Program-made: the position numbers and the translations under genes
From: an uncultured Flavobacteriales bacterium
GTDB lineage: Bacteria; Bacteroidota; Bacteroidia; Flavobacteriales_D; Crocinitomicaceae
Length of the DNA: 63,023 bases
Reading direction: 5' to 3'
Assembly: GCA_905478665.1 (NCBI GenBank)
Contig: CAJQJL010000030.1
Span: 1-63,023, forward strand
The notes under the pieces: model-generated
Database searches by the model: none
What the model saw: the letters and a program-made list of their open reading frames with translations, nothing else
What the model was told of the DNA's origin: nothing
Shown here: positions 35,799 to 45,119 of the stretch, piece after piece
Numbering within the stretch: the stretch's first letter is position 1
Layout of the letters: each line of letters begins with the position of its first letter

Positions 35799-36680
35799 AT
35801 GAGTAGTCGTCCATTTTTTACCGTCATAACGCCTGTCTACAATCGCTCAGAGATTGTGGTTCAAACTATATTGTCTGTTCTTGATCAACAATTTTCAGAT
35901 TTCGAGTATTTATTAGTCAACGACGCAAGTACAGATGGATCGTTGGACGTTTTAAAAGCATTCGCACAACAAGATCAACGTATCAAGGTGATTGATCTGG
36001 AGGAAAATGAAGGTCGTTGTTATGCCCGAAATGAAGGTTTAAAACACGCACGGGGCGAATGGATTTGCTACTTAGATTCAGATGATCAATACTATATTGA
36101 CCATCTAAGCACAATGCGCAACTTGATAAAAAAGAATCCAGAGCTCAAGGCTTTTGCAACGGATCAACATATCAATGGAGTACTTAAAAAGTATAGAAGG
36201 AAAACACTTCATGCTGATATTATTGAGCTTACACTCAATGATTTCATTGAAGATAACCCTCTGACAGCTAATCAACTTTGTCATGCACCATTACCCGATA
36301 TTCAATGGTCTAATGAACGAATTCCAATTTCAGAAGATTGGCTTTTCATGCGAAGTCTATCACTCAGATACCCAATTCTTAAAACTGCCATCGTTACCAA
36401 CAACCTCCGCGACCACGACGACAGAAGCATGAACACTACCGATCCCGAAATCTTTGTTTACTACAATCTTTTGGCGGCTAATAAATTTATCCAGGAGAAT
36501 TTGGTTCCTGCATTTATTTCAAAAAGAATCCGCGTCTATACCGACCTTCTCTGTGCGAATGTATATTTGAAGTATGGAATGAAAAAGAATGCTTTCAAAA
36601 TTTTCAAACGCTATTTAGTGAGGCCAAGTGCCTTCGTCTACGCCTTGTTTTATAAAGGCATTGTTAAGTTCTTCCTCTAA
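35799..36680 (+). CDS. Family 2 glycosyltransferase
   Basis: Inverting GT-A protein of 293 residues. Signature strands are FTVITPVYNRSEI (5-17), LVNDASTDGSLDVL, NEGRCYARNEGLKHARGEWICYLDSDD (DSD metal motif near 88-92), then WSNERIPISEDWLFMRSL with the likely base in SEDW. A C-terminal helix pair may associate with the membrane (ends VKFFL). Substrates are unknown. It sits between the GT4 gene and the broken acyltransferase gene. Confidence 0.94.
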   Translation: MSSRPFFTVITPVYNRSEIVVQTILSVLDQQFSDFEYLLVNDASTDGSLDVLKAFAQQDQRIKVIDLEENEGRCYARNEGLKHARGEWICYLDSDDQYYIDHLSTMRNLIKKNPELKAFATDQHINGVLKKYRRKTLHADIIELTLNDFIEDNPLTANQLCHAPLPDIQWSNERIPISEDWLFMRSLSLRYPILKTAIVTNNLRDHDDRSMNTTDPEIFVYYNLLAANKFIQENLVPAFISKRIRVYTDLLCANVYLKYGMKKNAFKIFKRYLVRPSAFVYALFYKGIVKFFL

Positions 36681-36708
36681 TTGATTTGATAAAAAACAGT
36701 TAACTTTA
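36681..36708 (+). promoter_or_regulatory. Possible promoter of the acyltransferase gene
   Basis: TTG at 36681-36683 and TAACTTTA at 36701-36708 are 17 bases apart, close to the Bacteroidota layout of -33 TTTG and -7 TAnnTTTG. The ATG is 55 bases further on. The final G of the -7 box is replaced by A. Confidence 0.35.
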
Positions 36709-36763
36709 CTCTGCACTAGAGCATTATATCGAGGAAAACATTTGATTAATTCTTCACACTTAA

Positions 36764-37885
36764 ATGAAACGGATCTATTTTAAAAACCTTGACGGATTGC
36801 GTTTTCTGTGCTTTCTATCTGTGTTTTTTCATCATAGCTTTTTCAATAATGATCCCGCTCTAGACCAAAGTGAAACACTCAATTTTATCAAATTCGAAAT
36901 CTTTAAGAACGGAAATTTAGGAGTCAACTTCTTTTTTGTTCTCAGCGGTTTTCTAATCACCTATCTGCTTATCGAAGAGCGAAAACTCATCGGAAAAATT
37001 GACATTAAAAATTTCTGGATTCGGAGGGTGCTTCGTATTTGGCCGCTTTATTTCTCATGCGTGCTAATTGGGTTTGTCCTATTTCCTGCAATGAAAGAAC
37101 TTATGGGGCAAATCCCAAATGAAACGGCTAATCCAATCTACTATCTTTTCTTCATCAGTAATTTCGACATTCTAAACGCTGGTCTCCACGACTCGTCCTT
37201 GCTTGGTGTACTTTGGAGCGTTGGTATTGAAGAACAATTTTATATCATTTAGCCACTCGTATTAAGCATTTTCCCAATTAAACGTTACTGGATTCCATTT
37301 TCAATTATTATCCTTTCGTCCCTGTTCTTTAGAACTTACAACGACACTTATCTCAACGGAGAATACCACACGCTCTCATGCATTGGCGACATGACAATTG
37401 GTGCATTTGGCGCATGGTTAATTATTCAATTCAGTCAATTTAAACAGTTCTTTACCCGTTTAAAAAAACCGCAAATCGCACTTCTTTATCTTTCGTTTTT
37501 TCTAATTTACTTTTTCAGGGATGAATGGTTCATGACGTATCACCAGACACGCATTTTCGAACGCTTATTTATCGCAATTCTGATCCTATTCATCATTCTG
37601 GAACAGAACTACAGTAGCTCATCTTTCTTTAAAATGGCAAAGTTCAAGCGTATCTCGAAGTTGGGAGAAATAACATACGGCTTGTACTGTCTGCACTTCA
37701 TCGGCATCTTAATCGCAGTAAATATCACCAACATGCTCTTTGAAAAGGAACAGCTCTGGCACATCATTATTGTTGACACCATAATTGCATTCTCCATCTC
37801 CTTAATAATTAGCAAGATATCATACAAGTATTTTGAATCACCCTTTCTCAAACTCAAGAAACGGTTTTCTTACATCTCAAAATAA
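36764..37885 (+). pseudogene. Acyltransferase-3 family (OafA-like) gene interrupted by one in-frame TAG
   Basis: Both halves are in the same frame and together make a 373-codon acyltransferase-3 protein. The first half (36764-37252, 162 residues) starts with RIYFKNLDGLRFLCFLSVFFHHSFF, containing the RFxxxxxVFxxH signature and catalytic-type His, and ends at SVGIEEQFYII. The TAG at 37250-37252 stands where the family has Trp (the usual EEQFY..WP block), since Pro-Leu-Val follows, so a TGG to TAG change explains it. The second half (37253-37885) reads cleanly through seven further helices to KKRFSYISK. O-acetylation of sugar is the expected lost or altered function. A sequencing error cannot be excluded. 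Confidence 0.85.
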
Positions 37886-38078
37886 TATCACTTAGTCCAC
37901 TCTTCTATTGCCTTCTAATGATTAATCATTACTTTCACCAATCAAAAATCGAAGACCTATAGTGATTCACTATTTTCAAACCCAAGATAATGTCGTAATA
38001 CTCGACGCTGCTGGAACGCAAAAAATCTAAGCAACTTCTCCTGACTTTGAATGCACCAATCGCTGCCACTACGTTTAA
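37886..38078. other. Gap after broken acyltransferase gene
   Basis: A 193-base AT-rich stretch with no coding frame or hairpin I can support. It may carry the promoter for the methyltransferase gene that follows. Confidence 0.35.
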
Positions 38079-38960
38079 ATGAGTTATCCTCAACATAACA
38101 ATTGCCTTATCTGTAACTCGGATCAACTCTTGAATCTGGAAGCATACAGTGACACTTCTCTTTGCAAATGTCAGGAATGCTCATTTGTCTTTGCACGAAA
38201 TATTCCATCTAGAAAAGAACTTGAAGATTTCTATAACAGCGACAATTATAATCGAACCAACTATCTTTCTCCCATCACCATCGCACGTTACGAAGAATTA
38301 CTGGATGATTTCGAAAAGTACCGTAAGACGAATAAAATTCTTGATGTCGGTGCTGGTTGCGGCTTCTTGTTGGAAATTGCCTTGGCAAGAGGTTGGGAAG
38401 TCTATGGAACGGAATTCACTGACGATGCTGTAGAATATTGTAAAGAAAAAGGAATCCAAATGCGCAAAGGCAGTCTGGATGAAGTGAATTTTGATCCTGA
38501 GATGTTTGACGTTGTAACAAGTATTGAAGTAATTGAGCACATCAATAATCCAAATGTACTCGTAAGTGAAATGAAGCGCGTGATAAGACCAGGAGGAAAA
38601 GTTTATATGACCACGCCGAATTTCAATGCTGTTCTTCGCTATCGTTTGAAGTCACAATACGACGTGATTGATTTCCCATTACACCTGTGCTATTACACAC
38701 CAAAATCTTTGCGCAAACTTTACACCAACCATGGGTTTGAAGTTGAAAAATTGCGTACCACAGGAATCAGCTTAACACGCCTTCGAACAAGCAAAGGAAA
38801 GAGTAATCAAGATTATGTATCGGAAACATCAGACGACGAAATGATTCGCTACCGAATTGAGCGAAATTGGTTCTTGAAAATTGGAAAAAGGCTCACCAAC
38901 GGCTTTTTGAATTTGTTCAAAATCGGAGACAGTCTTAAGGCTTCATTTATCAAGAAATAA
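38079..38960 (+). CDS. Class I SAM-dependent methyltransferase with N-terminal zinc ribbon
   Basis: The 293-residue protein starts with a CxxC...CxxC zinc ribbon (CLICNSDQLL, then CKCQECSFVFARN). The methyltransferase core has motif I ILDVGAGCGFLLEIALARGW (about 88-107), motif II YGTEFTDDAVEYC, motif IV FDVVTSIEVIEHINNP and the motif V-like IRPGGKVYMTTPNFN. Such proteins methylate sugars or lipids in O-antigen, mycolic and antibiotic loci. The terminator hairpin directly after the stop (38962-38988) ends its transcript. No other gene is joined to it by overlap. Confidence 0.93.
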   Translation: MSYPQHNNCLICNSDQLLNLEAYSDTSLCKCQECSFVFARNIPSRKELEDFYNSDNYNRTNYLSPITIARYEELLDDFEKYRKTNKILDVGAGCGFLLEIALARGWEVYGTEFTDDAVEYCKEKGIQMRKGSLDEVNFDPEMFDVVTSIEVIEHINNPNVLVSEMKRVIRPGGKVYMTTPNFNAVLRYRLKSQYDVIDFPLHLCYYTPKSLRKLYTNHGFEVEKLRTTGISLTRLRTSKGKSNQDYVSETSDDEMIRYRIERNWFLKIGKRLTNGFLNLFKIGDSLKASFIKK

Positions 38961-38961
38961 A

Positions 38962-38988
38962 AAAGGTCGATACATCCGCACCGACCTT
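38962..38988 (+). terminator. Bidirectional intrinsic terminator
   Basis: AAAGGTCG pairs with CGACCTTT around a 12-base loop, two bases after the methyltransferase stop codon and 18 bases before the end of the convergent T9SS gene. A-rich sequence on one side and T-rich on the other allow it to stop both transcripts. Confidence 0.75.
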
Positions 38989-39006
38989 TCATTCATTCTA
39001 TTTCAA

Positions 39007-40125
39007 TTATTCTTTAATGATTCGCTGAACTTCAGCACCTTCAACTTTCAAAATGTACATTCCACCTATCAATTCGCTGAGGTCAAGCGAGTAATTATCA
39101 ACCATACCACTTTGCACTTTTTTCCCCGTATAATCGAACAACTGATAATCTACATTTGTAATAGTAAGCTCAACCTTACTGGCCGTAGGATTAGGATAGA
39201 TTTCATAATCTAGAACCGTATTTCCTGTCGTCCCTAAATTGCATGTTCCTGATCCCATCGTAACAGACCCGCCTACAGTCCCTGTGTTTACAGTTAATCC
39301 ACCAGTTGGCGTGTTAAAGACAAAATTCCCTGAAAAGACGCCCAAGTTGGTCGACATATTGCCGACATGGTAAACTCCCGAACCAGCCATTGTATCTCCA
39401 TCGCAATTCAAAAAATTATTCGCGATACAAAATACACCATCGTTCTCAAACATTGCATCCATTGTTTGTGTATTGCAATTGGAAAAATCGAGTCCTACAT
39501 CAATCGTCCCTACATTTTGCACCAATCCTTGTGAATGGAAGTTATTTGAAATATCCATTACGCCAGAATTATCAAACAAAGCCTGCTGATCAACCGCAAT
39601 ATCGTATACTCCAGCTGATCCAGAATTTGTAAAAACCCCCTGAACAAGCATACTGTCAGTGTTTGTCAGCGTTCCTGTGTTATTTAGATTTCCTTCGACG
39701 GTTATCCACAAGTCATTAATAGCGGCATTGCCATTATTCGTAAAATCAGCTTGAACGAGTAAACTGTCAATTCCAGTCATTGTTCCTGTATTTGAAACCG
39801 AACCTCCACTCGACACCCAAATTAAATGTGATGAATACGTTCCAGCATTCGAAAGTGAGCCTCCATTAATCCACATAGAACGTGGCGTAGCATCCTCAAT
39901 CAATGATCCGCCGCTGTTAATATTGATTTGTCCAGCGGTATAGTAAATATCCAAATTCATGTTGACGGCATGATTAATCGTCAAAATATCACCACTTGCT
40001 GGAAGTCCAACTGGTGTCCAAATAAGTGGGTTATAAAAATCCCCATCCTGATTGGTTGTTCTGTTCGTTTGAGCGTAACTCAACACTGGAATAAGAAAGA
40101 CTAAGAGTAATACTTTTTTCATCAT
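39007..40125 (-). CDS. T9SS type A sorting-domain protein with internal repeats
   Basis: The 372-residue protein has a signal peptide (1-19, ending LSYAQ), a low-complexity beta-helix-like middle full of NTG, TNSG and SGS blocks, and a C-terminal T9SS type A domain (about 300-372: LDYEIYPNPTASKVELTI, VQSGMVDNYSLDLSELIGGMYILKVEG, ending RIIKE). Two adjacent 37-residue units (about 110-146 and 147-183) share N-T-G-T-[ML]-T, D-S-[LM]-L-V-Q and F-T-N. The C-terminal domain directs export by T9SS and attachment to the cell surface. It is a lone minus-strand gene inside the plus-strand glycan block. Function unknown; perhaps an adhesin. Confidence 0.9.
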   Translation of the reverse strand: MMKKVLLLVFLIPVLSYAQTNRTTNQDGDFYNPLIWTPVGLPASGDILTINHAVNMNLDIYYTAGQININSGGSLIEDATPRSMWINGGSLSNAGTYSSHLIWVSSGGSVSNTGTMTGIDSLLVQADFTNNGNAAINDLWITVEGNLNNTGTLTNTDSMLVQGVFTNSGSAGVYDIAVDQQALFDNSGVMDISNNFHSQGLVQNVGTIDVGLDFSNCNTQTMDAMFENDGVFCIANNFLNCDGDTMAGSGVYHVGNMSTNLGVFSGNFVFNTPTGGLTVNTGTVGGSVTMGSGTCNLGTTGNTVLDYEIYPNPTASKVELTITNVDYQLFDYTGKKVQSGMVDNYSLDLSELIGGMYILKVEGAEVQRIIKE

Positions 40126-40241
40126 AGTAGTTTATTGATTTCGCGGTAAATTACGACATTTTCAGTTTTCTACCAATGTATTATTAACAACTTTAAATTT
40201 CAGCCTTTCCAATCTCATTATTCATAAGTAACTTTACACCT

Positions 40242-42158
40242 ATGTGTGGAATAAGTGGATTTACCGATTTCAACAAAAAATCTTCATTAGAGATTTTGGG
40301 TCAAATGACGGCTACACTTGCACACCGTGGTCCAGACGGCGATGGAATGGAAGTTTTAGAAACCGAAACGGCCCAAATTGGACTCGGGCATCGCAGACTT
40401 GCTATTCTAGATTTATCGGATCATGGGAAACAACCCATGCAATACCAATCACTTTGGATTTGCTTTAATGGGGAAATCTACAATTTCGCTGAGATAAAAA
40501 AGGAGCTCTCTCAATTGGGACACATCTTCGTAGGAAATTCAGATACCGAAATGATTCTTCATGCCTACGCCGAATGGGGAGAAAAATGCATTGACCGCTT
40601 CATAGGAATGTTTGCCATCTTCTTATACGATACAGAGAAGAACCGTATTTTTTGTGCTCGAGATCGAGCAGGTGTCAAGCCTTTTTTCTACTATCTGCAT
40701 GAGGGGCTTTTTATGTTCGCATCAGAATTAAAAGCTTTCCACCAGCACCCGAACTTTCAAAAAGAAATAAATACGGATGCGGTAGCTTCTTTTATGCAAT
40801 ATGGAAACGTTCCCACGCCGCACTGCATCTTCGAAAACTGCCTAAAAATAAAACCTGGTCACTATTTCAAGATGGATCTACAATCTCCACCACGAAGCAT
40901 AGCGGAAATTGATCAGATTCAATACTGGAATGTTTACGACGCTTACAATCAACCAAAATTAGACCTTTCATATCCTGAAGCACTAAATCAAACGGAAGCC
41001 ATTTTACAATCAGCATGTGATTATCGAATGGTATCAGATGTCCCCGTTGGCGTATTTTTGAGTGGTGGATATGACAGTTCATGTGTTACGGCCTTGCTTC
41101 AAAAAGAACGTACAGAAAAATTAAAAACATTCACAATTGGAGTTCCCGATATCGGGTTGAACGAAGCTCCATACGCCAAAGATGTTGCAAAACATCTCGG
41201 AACGGATCATACAGAAATCACCTGTACCCAAAAGGATGCCTTGGAACTCATTCAAGACCTTCCATTCTATTTTGATGAACCATTTGCAGATTCAAGCGCA
41301 ATCCCGACAACACTCGTCAGTAAAATGGCGCGACAGGATGTTACGGTTGCGCTGAGCGCCGATGCAGGAGATGAAATTTTCGCAGGATACAATCGCTACG
41401 ACTACATGCTGAAGTATGGAAAAAAACTGAACCGAATACCTGGATTCGCAAGGAAATCGATGGTTAGCATTATGCGCGCCGTTCCTTCAGACAAAATTCC
41501 AGTACTCAAAAACAAATACAACTTTCACAATCGTTACGAGAAACTAAAGAACGTCCTTAAAAATCCTTCTGACGAATTTATCATGCTGAGTTTAAGTCAA
41601 CAATTCACAGATGAACAAATGAAGGAAGTAATGAAAGCTAACTTCACTATTCAAGATACTTTGTACAAAAGTAATGAGCTGACGAACGGACGAACGCCAC
41701 TTGCTTACATGATGGCGATAGACTACCAGACTTATTTACTTGATGACATTCTTCAAAAAGTAGATCGCTCTACGATGTCACAGAGTCTTGAAGGGCGCGA
41801 ACCATTTTTAGATCAACGCATCATTGAGTTTGCTGCGCGTCTTCCTGATGACTACAAATATCACAATGGAGTAAAAAAACGGATTCTGCGAGACATTGTG
41901 CATCAATACATTCCCAAAGACTTAATGGATCGTCCAAAAATGGGATTTGCTATACCTATAGCCGATTGGTTAAAGAACGAACTTCGTGATTTGGTGGAAG
42001 AATACATTTCTGAATCCACAATTAAAGAACAGGGACTGTTGAATTGGGACTATATCTCTAAATTGAAGTATGACTTTTTCAATGGCAAAAAAGAATACGA
42101 TACGAAAATATGGTACGTCTTAACCTTTCAAATGTGGTATGCTAAATGGATGAAATGA
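40242..42158 (+). CDS. asnB: AsnB-type glutamine-dependent amidotransferase (asparagine synthase family)
   Basis: The 638-residue protein has the class II glutaminase domain with processed nucleophile Cys2 (MCGISGF), AHRGPDG, GHRRLAILDLS and a synthase domain with the PP-loop VFLSGGYDSSCV (about 271-282) and SLEGREPFLD. It has an added C-terminal region of the size seen in glycan-locus homologues. Free asparagine synthesis is the textbook role. In O-antigen loci such genes often amidate uronic acid sugars (WbpS-type), and here two GT4 genes follow by overlap, so sugar amidation is at least as likely. No uronic acid dehydrogenase is visible in the window, which leaves the substrate open. Confidence 0.9.
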   Translation: MCGISGFTDFNKKSSLEILGQMTATLAHRGPDGDGMEVLETETAQIGLGHRRLAILDLSDHGKQPMQYQSLWICFNGEIYNFAEIKKELSQLGHIFVGNSDTEMILHAYAEWGEKCIDRFIGMFAIFLYDTEKNRIFCARDRAGVKPFFYYLHEGLFMFASELKAFHQHPNFQKEINTDAVASFMQYGNVPTPHCIFENCLKIKPGHYFKMDLQSPPRSIAEIDQIQYWNVYDAYNQPKLDLSYPEALNQTEAILQSACDYRMVSDVPVGVFLSGGYDSSCVTALLQKERTEKLKTFTIGVPDIGLNEAPYAKDVAKHLGTDHTEITCTQKDALELIQDLPFYFDEPFADSSAIPTTLVSKMARQDVTVALSADAGDEIFAGYNRYDYMLKYGKKLNRIPGFARKSMVSIMRAVPSDKIPVLKNKYNFHNRYEKLKNVLKNPSDEFIMLSLSQQFTDEQMKEVMKANFTIQDTLYKSNELTNGRTPLAYMMAIDYQTYLLDDILQKVDRSTMSQSLEGREPFLDQRIIEFAARLPDDYKYHNGVKKRILRDIVHQYIPKDLMDRPKMGFAIPIADWLKNELRDLVEEYISESTIKEQGLLNWDYISKLKYDFFNGKKEYDTKIWYVLTFQMWYAKWMK

Positions 42159-43375
42159 TTACAGTTCTGTATTTATCCTATGATGGAATGACCGACCCCC
42201 TAGGTCAGTCGCAGGTTCTTCCCTATTTGAGAGGCCTTTCTCAACATGGATACAAAATTCATTTGGTGAGTTATGAAAAACAAGACAAATACAAGAAGCA
42301 CCGCTCTCATATTCAACAGATTTGCGATTCTGCAGGAATTATATGGCACCCGCAAGATTACGTAGTAGGTGGATCAATTCTAACAACCATTCGACAGGTG
42401 CGCAGAATGCGGAAAATAGCTTTCTATCTGCATGACAAACACACTTTTTCTATTGTTCATTGCAGAAGTTACATAGCTGCATTGGCTGGTCTACGTTTAA
42501 AACGAAAGGTAGGGACAAAATTCATTTTCGACATGCGCGGATTTTGGGCTGATGAACGCGTAGATGGTGGCTTATGGCGTTTGAAGAATCCTGTTTATAA
42601 AACTATTTACAACTACTTCAAACGAAAGGAAATACAGTTTTTTAAAGAGTCTGATTATACCATTTCATTGACATGGAACGGGAAGAATGAGATTGAATCA
42701 TGGAAATCACTTGGTGGAAAAATCCCTAAGATTGAAGTAATTCCTTGTTGCGTTGATTTAAATTTGTTTGACCCGAATTCCATTTCAGCAGACCAACAAG
42801 AAGCTCTCAAATCTCAACTAGGAATCGAAAAAGGAGAATACATTTTAGGTTATGTTGGATCAATTGGCACCTGGTACATGCTTTCTGAGATGTTGGATTA
42901 TTTCAAGGTGCTTCAGTCTGAGCAAAACAATTCTAAGTTTCTTTTTGTCACTGGAGAAAAGCCCGAATTCATCGTTGAGAAGGCAAAAGAAAAGGGGATT
43001 AAAGAGAAAGATTTAATCATCACTTCGGTTTTACACCATGAAGTCCCTATTCATGTCTCACTTTTCAGTAAATCCATCTTTTTTATTCGCTCCACATTTT
43101 CAAAAAAGGCCTCATCACCAACTAAACAAGGTGAAATTATGGCAATGGGGATCCCTTTGATTTGCAATGCAGGTGTAGGCGATACGGACGAGATCGTTCT
43201 GAAATACCATTCTGGAAAAGTCATAGATACTTTTTCTGAAGATGCTTATCGAGTAGCAATTCAAAACAAAGAAATTTTCGATCCACACAAAATTTCAGAA
43301 GGCGCCAAAATGTATTTTTCACTCGAAGAAGGCGTAAAACGTTACCTTCATGTGTACGAGGCAATACATGAATAA
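42155..43375 (+). CDS. Family 4 glycosyltransferase
   Basis: Starts at ATG 42155 with an ATGA overlap of the asnB stop (an ATG nine bases earlier is also possible), giving 406 residues. N-terminal: VLYLSYDGMTDPLGQSQVLPYL, a phrase typical of capsule-locus GT4 proteins. Then KFIFDMRGFWADERVDGG, IEVIPCCVDLNLF, YILGYVGSIGTWYMLSEML and SSPTKQGEIMAMGIPLICNAGVGD with the donor-binding Glu. The pattern fits GT4 retaining enzymes. It overlaps the next GT gene by eight bases, so the asnB-GT4-GT4-rdgB genes form one unit. Confidence 0.93.
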   Translation: MITVLYLSYDGMTDPLGQSQVLPYLRGLSQHGYKIHLVSYEKQDKYKKHRSHIQQICDSAGIIWHPQDYVVGGSILTTIRQVRRMRKIAFYLHDKHTFSIVHCRSYIAALAGLRLKRKVGTKFIFDMRGFWADERVDGGLWRLKNPVYKTIYNYFKRKEIQFFKESDYTISLTWNGKNEIESWKSLGGKIPKIEVIPCCVDLNLFDPNSISADQQEALKSQLGIEKGEYILGYVGSIGTWYMLSEMLDYFKVLQSEQNNSKFLFVTGEKPEFIVEKAKEKGIKEKDLIITSVLHHEVPIHVSLFSKSIFFIRSTFSKKASSPTKQGEIMAMGIPLICNAGVGDTDEIVLKYHSGKVIDTFSEDAYRVAIQNKEIFDPHKISEGAKMYFSLEEGVKRYLHVYEAIHE

Positions 43376-44459
43376 AAGAATTATTTTCATAGCGCCCTAT
43401 CCAAAAGGACAAGCACCATCTCAGCGATTCCGTTTTGAACAATATTTTTCGCACCTCGAAAAGGAAGGATGTACTCTAGAATTTCATCCCTTTTTAAGCA
43501 GCAAAACATGGAACACGTTGTACAAAGAAGGCTCTTTTATCGCCAAAGCCTTTGGTATGCTTGGTAGTTTTTGGAGACGGTTTATCCTACTGTTTAAGAT
43601 TCGTAAAGCTGACTATGTTTTTATTCATCGAGAAGCATCAATGATTGGACCGCCTATTTTTGAGTGGATCATTGCCAAAGTACTTCGCAAGAAATACATC
43701 TATGATTTTGATGATGCGATCTGGCTACCCAATTACAGCGAAAGCAATGCCAAATTCCATCGACTAAAGGCTTATGGTAAAGTAAAACGGATTATTAAAT
43801 GGGCGAGCGTTGTTTCTGCGGGTAATGCTTATCTAAAAACGTACGCTGAGCAGTACAATAAAAATGTTGTTGTTATCCCCACAACCATTGATTTACAAAA
43901 TGTTCACAACGTACTTTCAGACCTTAGCACTACTCCAGTAAATATTGTTTGGACTGGAACCCACACAACAATGAGTTACTTGCAAAACTTCATTCCGCTC
44001 CTGCAAGAATTGGAAAAAGAGCACACGTTTACATTTACAATTATCTCGAATCAAAAGCCCGATTTTGAGTTGAACTCTTTGCGCTATATTCAGTGGAATA
44101 AAGAATCTGAAATAAGCGACCTCGCCAAATCAGGAATTGGGGTTATGCCAATGGAAGAAAATGCCTGGTCTGAAGGTAAATGTGGGTTCAAAGGCTTGCA
44201 ATACATGGCCCTTGGAATACCAGCCATCCTCTCACCTGTTGGAATGAATAATGAAATTATTGAAAATGGAGTCAATGGGTTTCTATGTGCTACCGATGAG
44301 GAATGGAAAACGCGCATAACTCAGTTACTCTCCGACGAAGCTCTCCGAAAGAAACTAGGAGAAGAAGGAAGAAAAACAGTACAAGAGCGCTATTCAGTAG
44401 AAGCCAATTTACCCAACTATCTCCATTTATTTAATCTATCAAACTCAACTAGAACATGA
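43368..44459 (+). CDS. Family 4 glycosyltransferase
   Basis: Start at ATG 43368, right at the end of the upstream gene; an upstream start at 43350 lies deep in it and is rejected. The 363 residues contain RIIFIAPYPKGQAPSQRFRFEQY (an APSQRFR motif common in these proteins), IYDFDDAIWLPN, VVVIPTTIDLQN, VNIVWTGTHTT, and GVMPMEENAWSEGKCGFKGLQYMALGIPAIL with the E-x-G-K-x-x-x-K pattern of this subfamily. It overlaps rdgB by four bases. Specificity unknown. Confidence 0.92.
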   Translation: MNKRIIFIAPYPKGQAPSQRFRFEQYFSHLEKEGCTLEFHPFLSSKTWNTLYKEGSFIAKAFGMLGSFWRRFILLFKIRKADYVFIHREASMIGPPIFEWIIAKVLRKKYIYDFDDAIWLPNYSESNAKFHRLKAYGKVKRIIKWASVVSAGNAYLKTYAEQYNKNVVVIPTTIDLQNVHNVLSDLSTTPVNIVWTGTHTTMSYLQNFIPLLQELEKEHTFTFTIISNQKPDFELNSLRYIQWNKESEISDLAKSGIGVMPMEENAWSEGKCGFKGLQYMALGIPAILSPVGMNNEIIENGVNGFLCATDEEWKTRITQLLSDEALRKKLGEEGRKTVQERYSVEANLPNYLHLFNLSNSTRT

Positions 44460-45046
44460 AAATTCTGTTCGCAAGCGCCAACAAAAACAAAGCAGAAGAG
44501 ATTCAGAAACTTCTTCCCGCTTCTATTGAAATGCTTACACTGAAGGACATTCAGCTTACTGAAGATATTCCTGAAACGTCTCCAACAATTGAAGGAAATG
44601 CTATCCAGAAGGCAAACTACATCACTGAACACTTTCAATTGGATTGTTTTGCCGATGACACTGGACTTGAAGTCACAGCACTCAATAATGCCCCTGGCGT
44701 TCTTTCAGCACGGTATGCAGGAGACCAGCGAAACGATTTAGACAACATGAAATTAGTCCTAGATGGTTTGGCATCTTCATCTGATAGATCAGCGCGGTTT
44801 AAAACAGTAATTGCTCTAAACCTGAATGGAGAACAACATTTATTTGAAGGTATTGTAAATGGAGAAATCAGAACGGAGATGACGGGTACCAATGGCTTCG
44901 GTTATGATCCCATATTTGAACCCGAAGGCTGTGGTAAGACTTTCGCTCAGATGTCCATGGATGAAAAAAATCGTTACAGTCACAGAGCTCGCGCACTAGA
45001 AAAAATGATGGTTTTTTTAGGTAAAAAGACACTTACTGCTGATTAA
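44456..45046 (+). CDS. rdgB: XTP/dITP diphosphatase (non-canonical purine NTP pyrophosphatase)
   Basis: Ham1/RdgB hydrolyses deaminated purine nucleotides (XTP, dITP, ITP) to monophosphates, keeping them out of DNA and RNA. The 196-residue protein has LFASANKNKAEEIQKLL at the start (substrate loop), ADDTGLEVTALNNAPGVLSARYAG (about 66-89), NGFGYDPIFEPEG and the C-terminal SHRARALEKM. Four-base overlap with the glycosyltransferase gene makes it the last member of the asnB-GT-GT unit, an unusual place for a housekeeping gene. A strong terminator follows. Confidence 0.96.
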   Translation: MKILFASANKNKAEEIQKLLPASIEMLTLKDIQLTEDIPETSPTIEGNAIQKANYITEHFQLDCFADDTGLEVTALNNAPGVLSARYAGDQRNDLDNMKLVLDGLASSSDRSARFKTVIALNLNGEQHLFEGIVNGEIRTEMTGTNGFGYDPIFEPEGCGKTFAQMSMDEKNRYSHRARALEKMMVFLGKKTLTAD

Positions 45047-45068
45047 ATATAGAAATTAATACTCTATC

Positions 45069-45100
45069 AAAAAAGGCTCCTCAAATTGAGGAGCCTTTTT
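45069..45100. terminator. Strong bidirectional terminator
   Basis: AAAAAGGCTCCTCAA pairs perfectly with TTGAGGAGCCTTTTT around a very short loop. It lies between rdgB (plus strand) and the T9SS cargo gene (minus strand) and has A- and T-runs on both sides, so it should stop transcription in both directions. Confidence 0.92.
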
Positions 45101-45119
45101 CAAATTGGTAATTGATTCT

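Noticed and set aside
37250..37252. TAG read as pyrrolysine or another recoded codon
   Set aside because: No pyrrolysine genes are seen, the position is a conserved Trp in the family, and a single TGG to TAG change is simpler.
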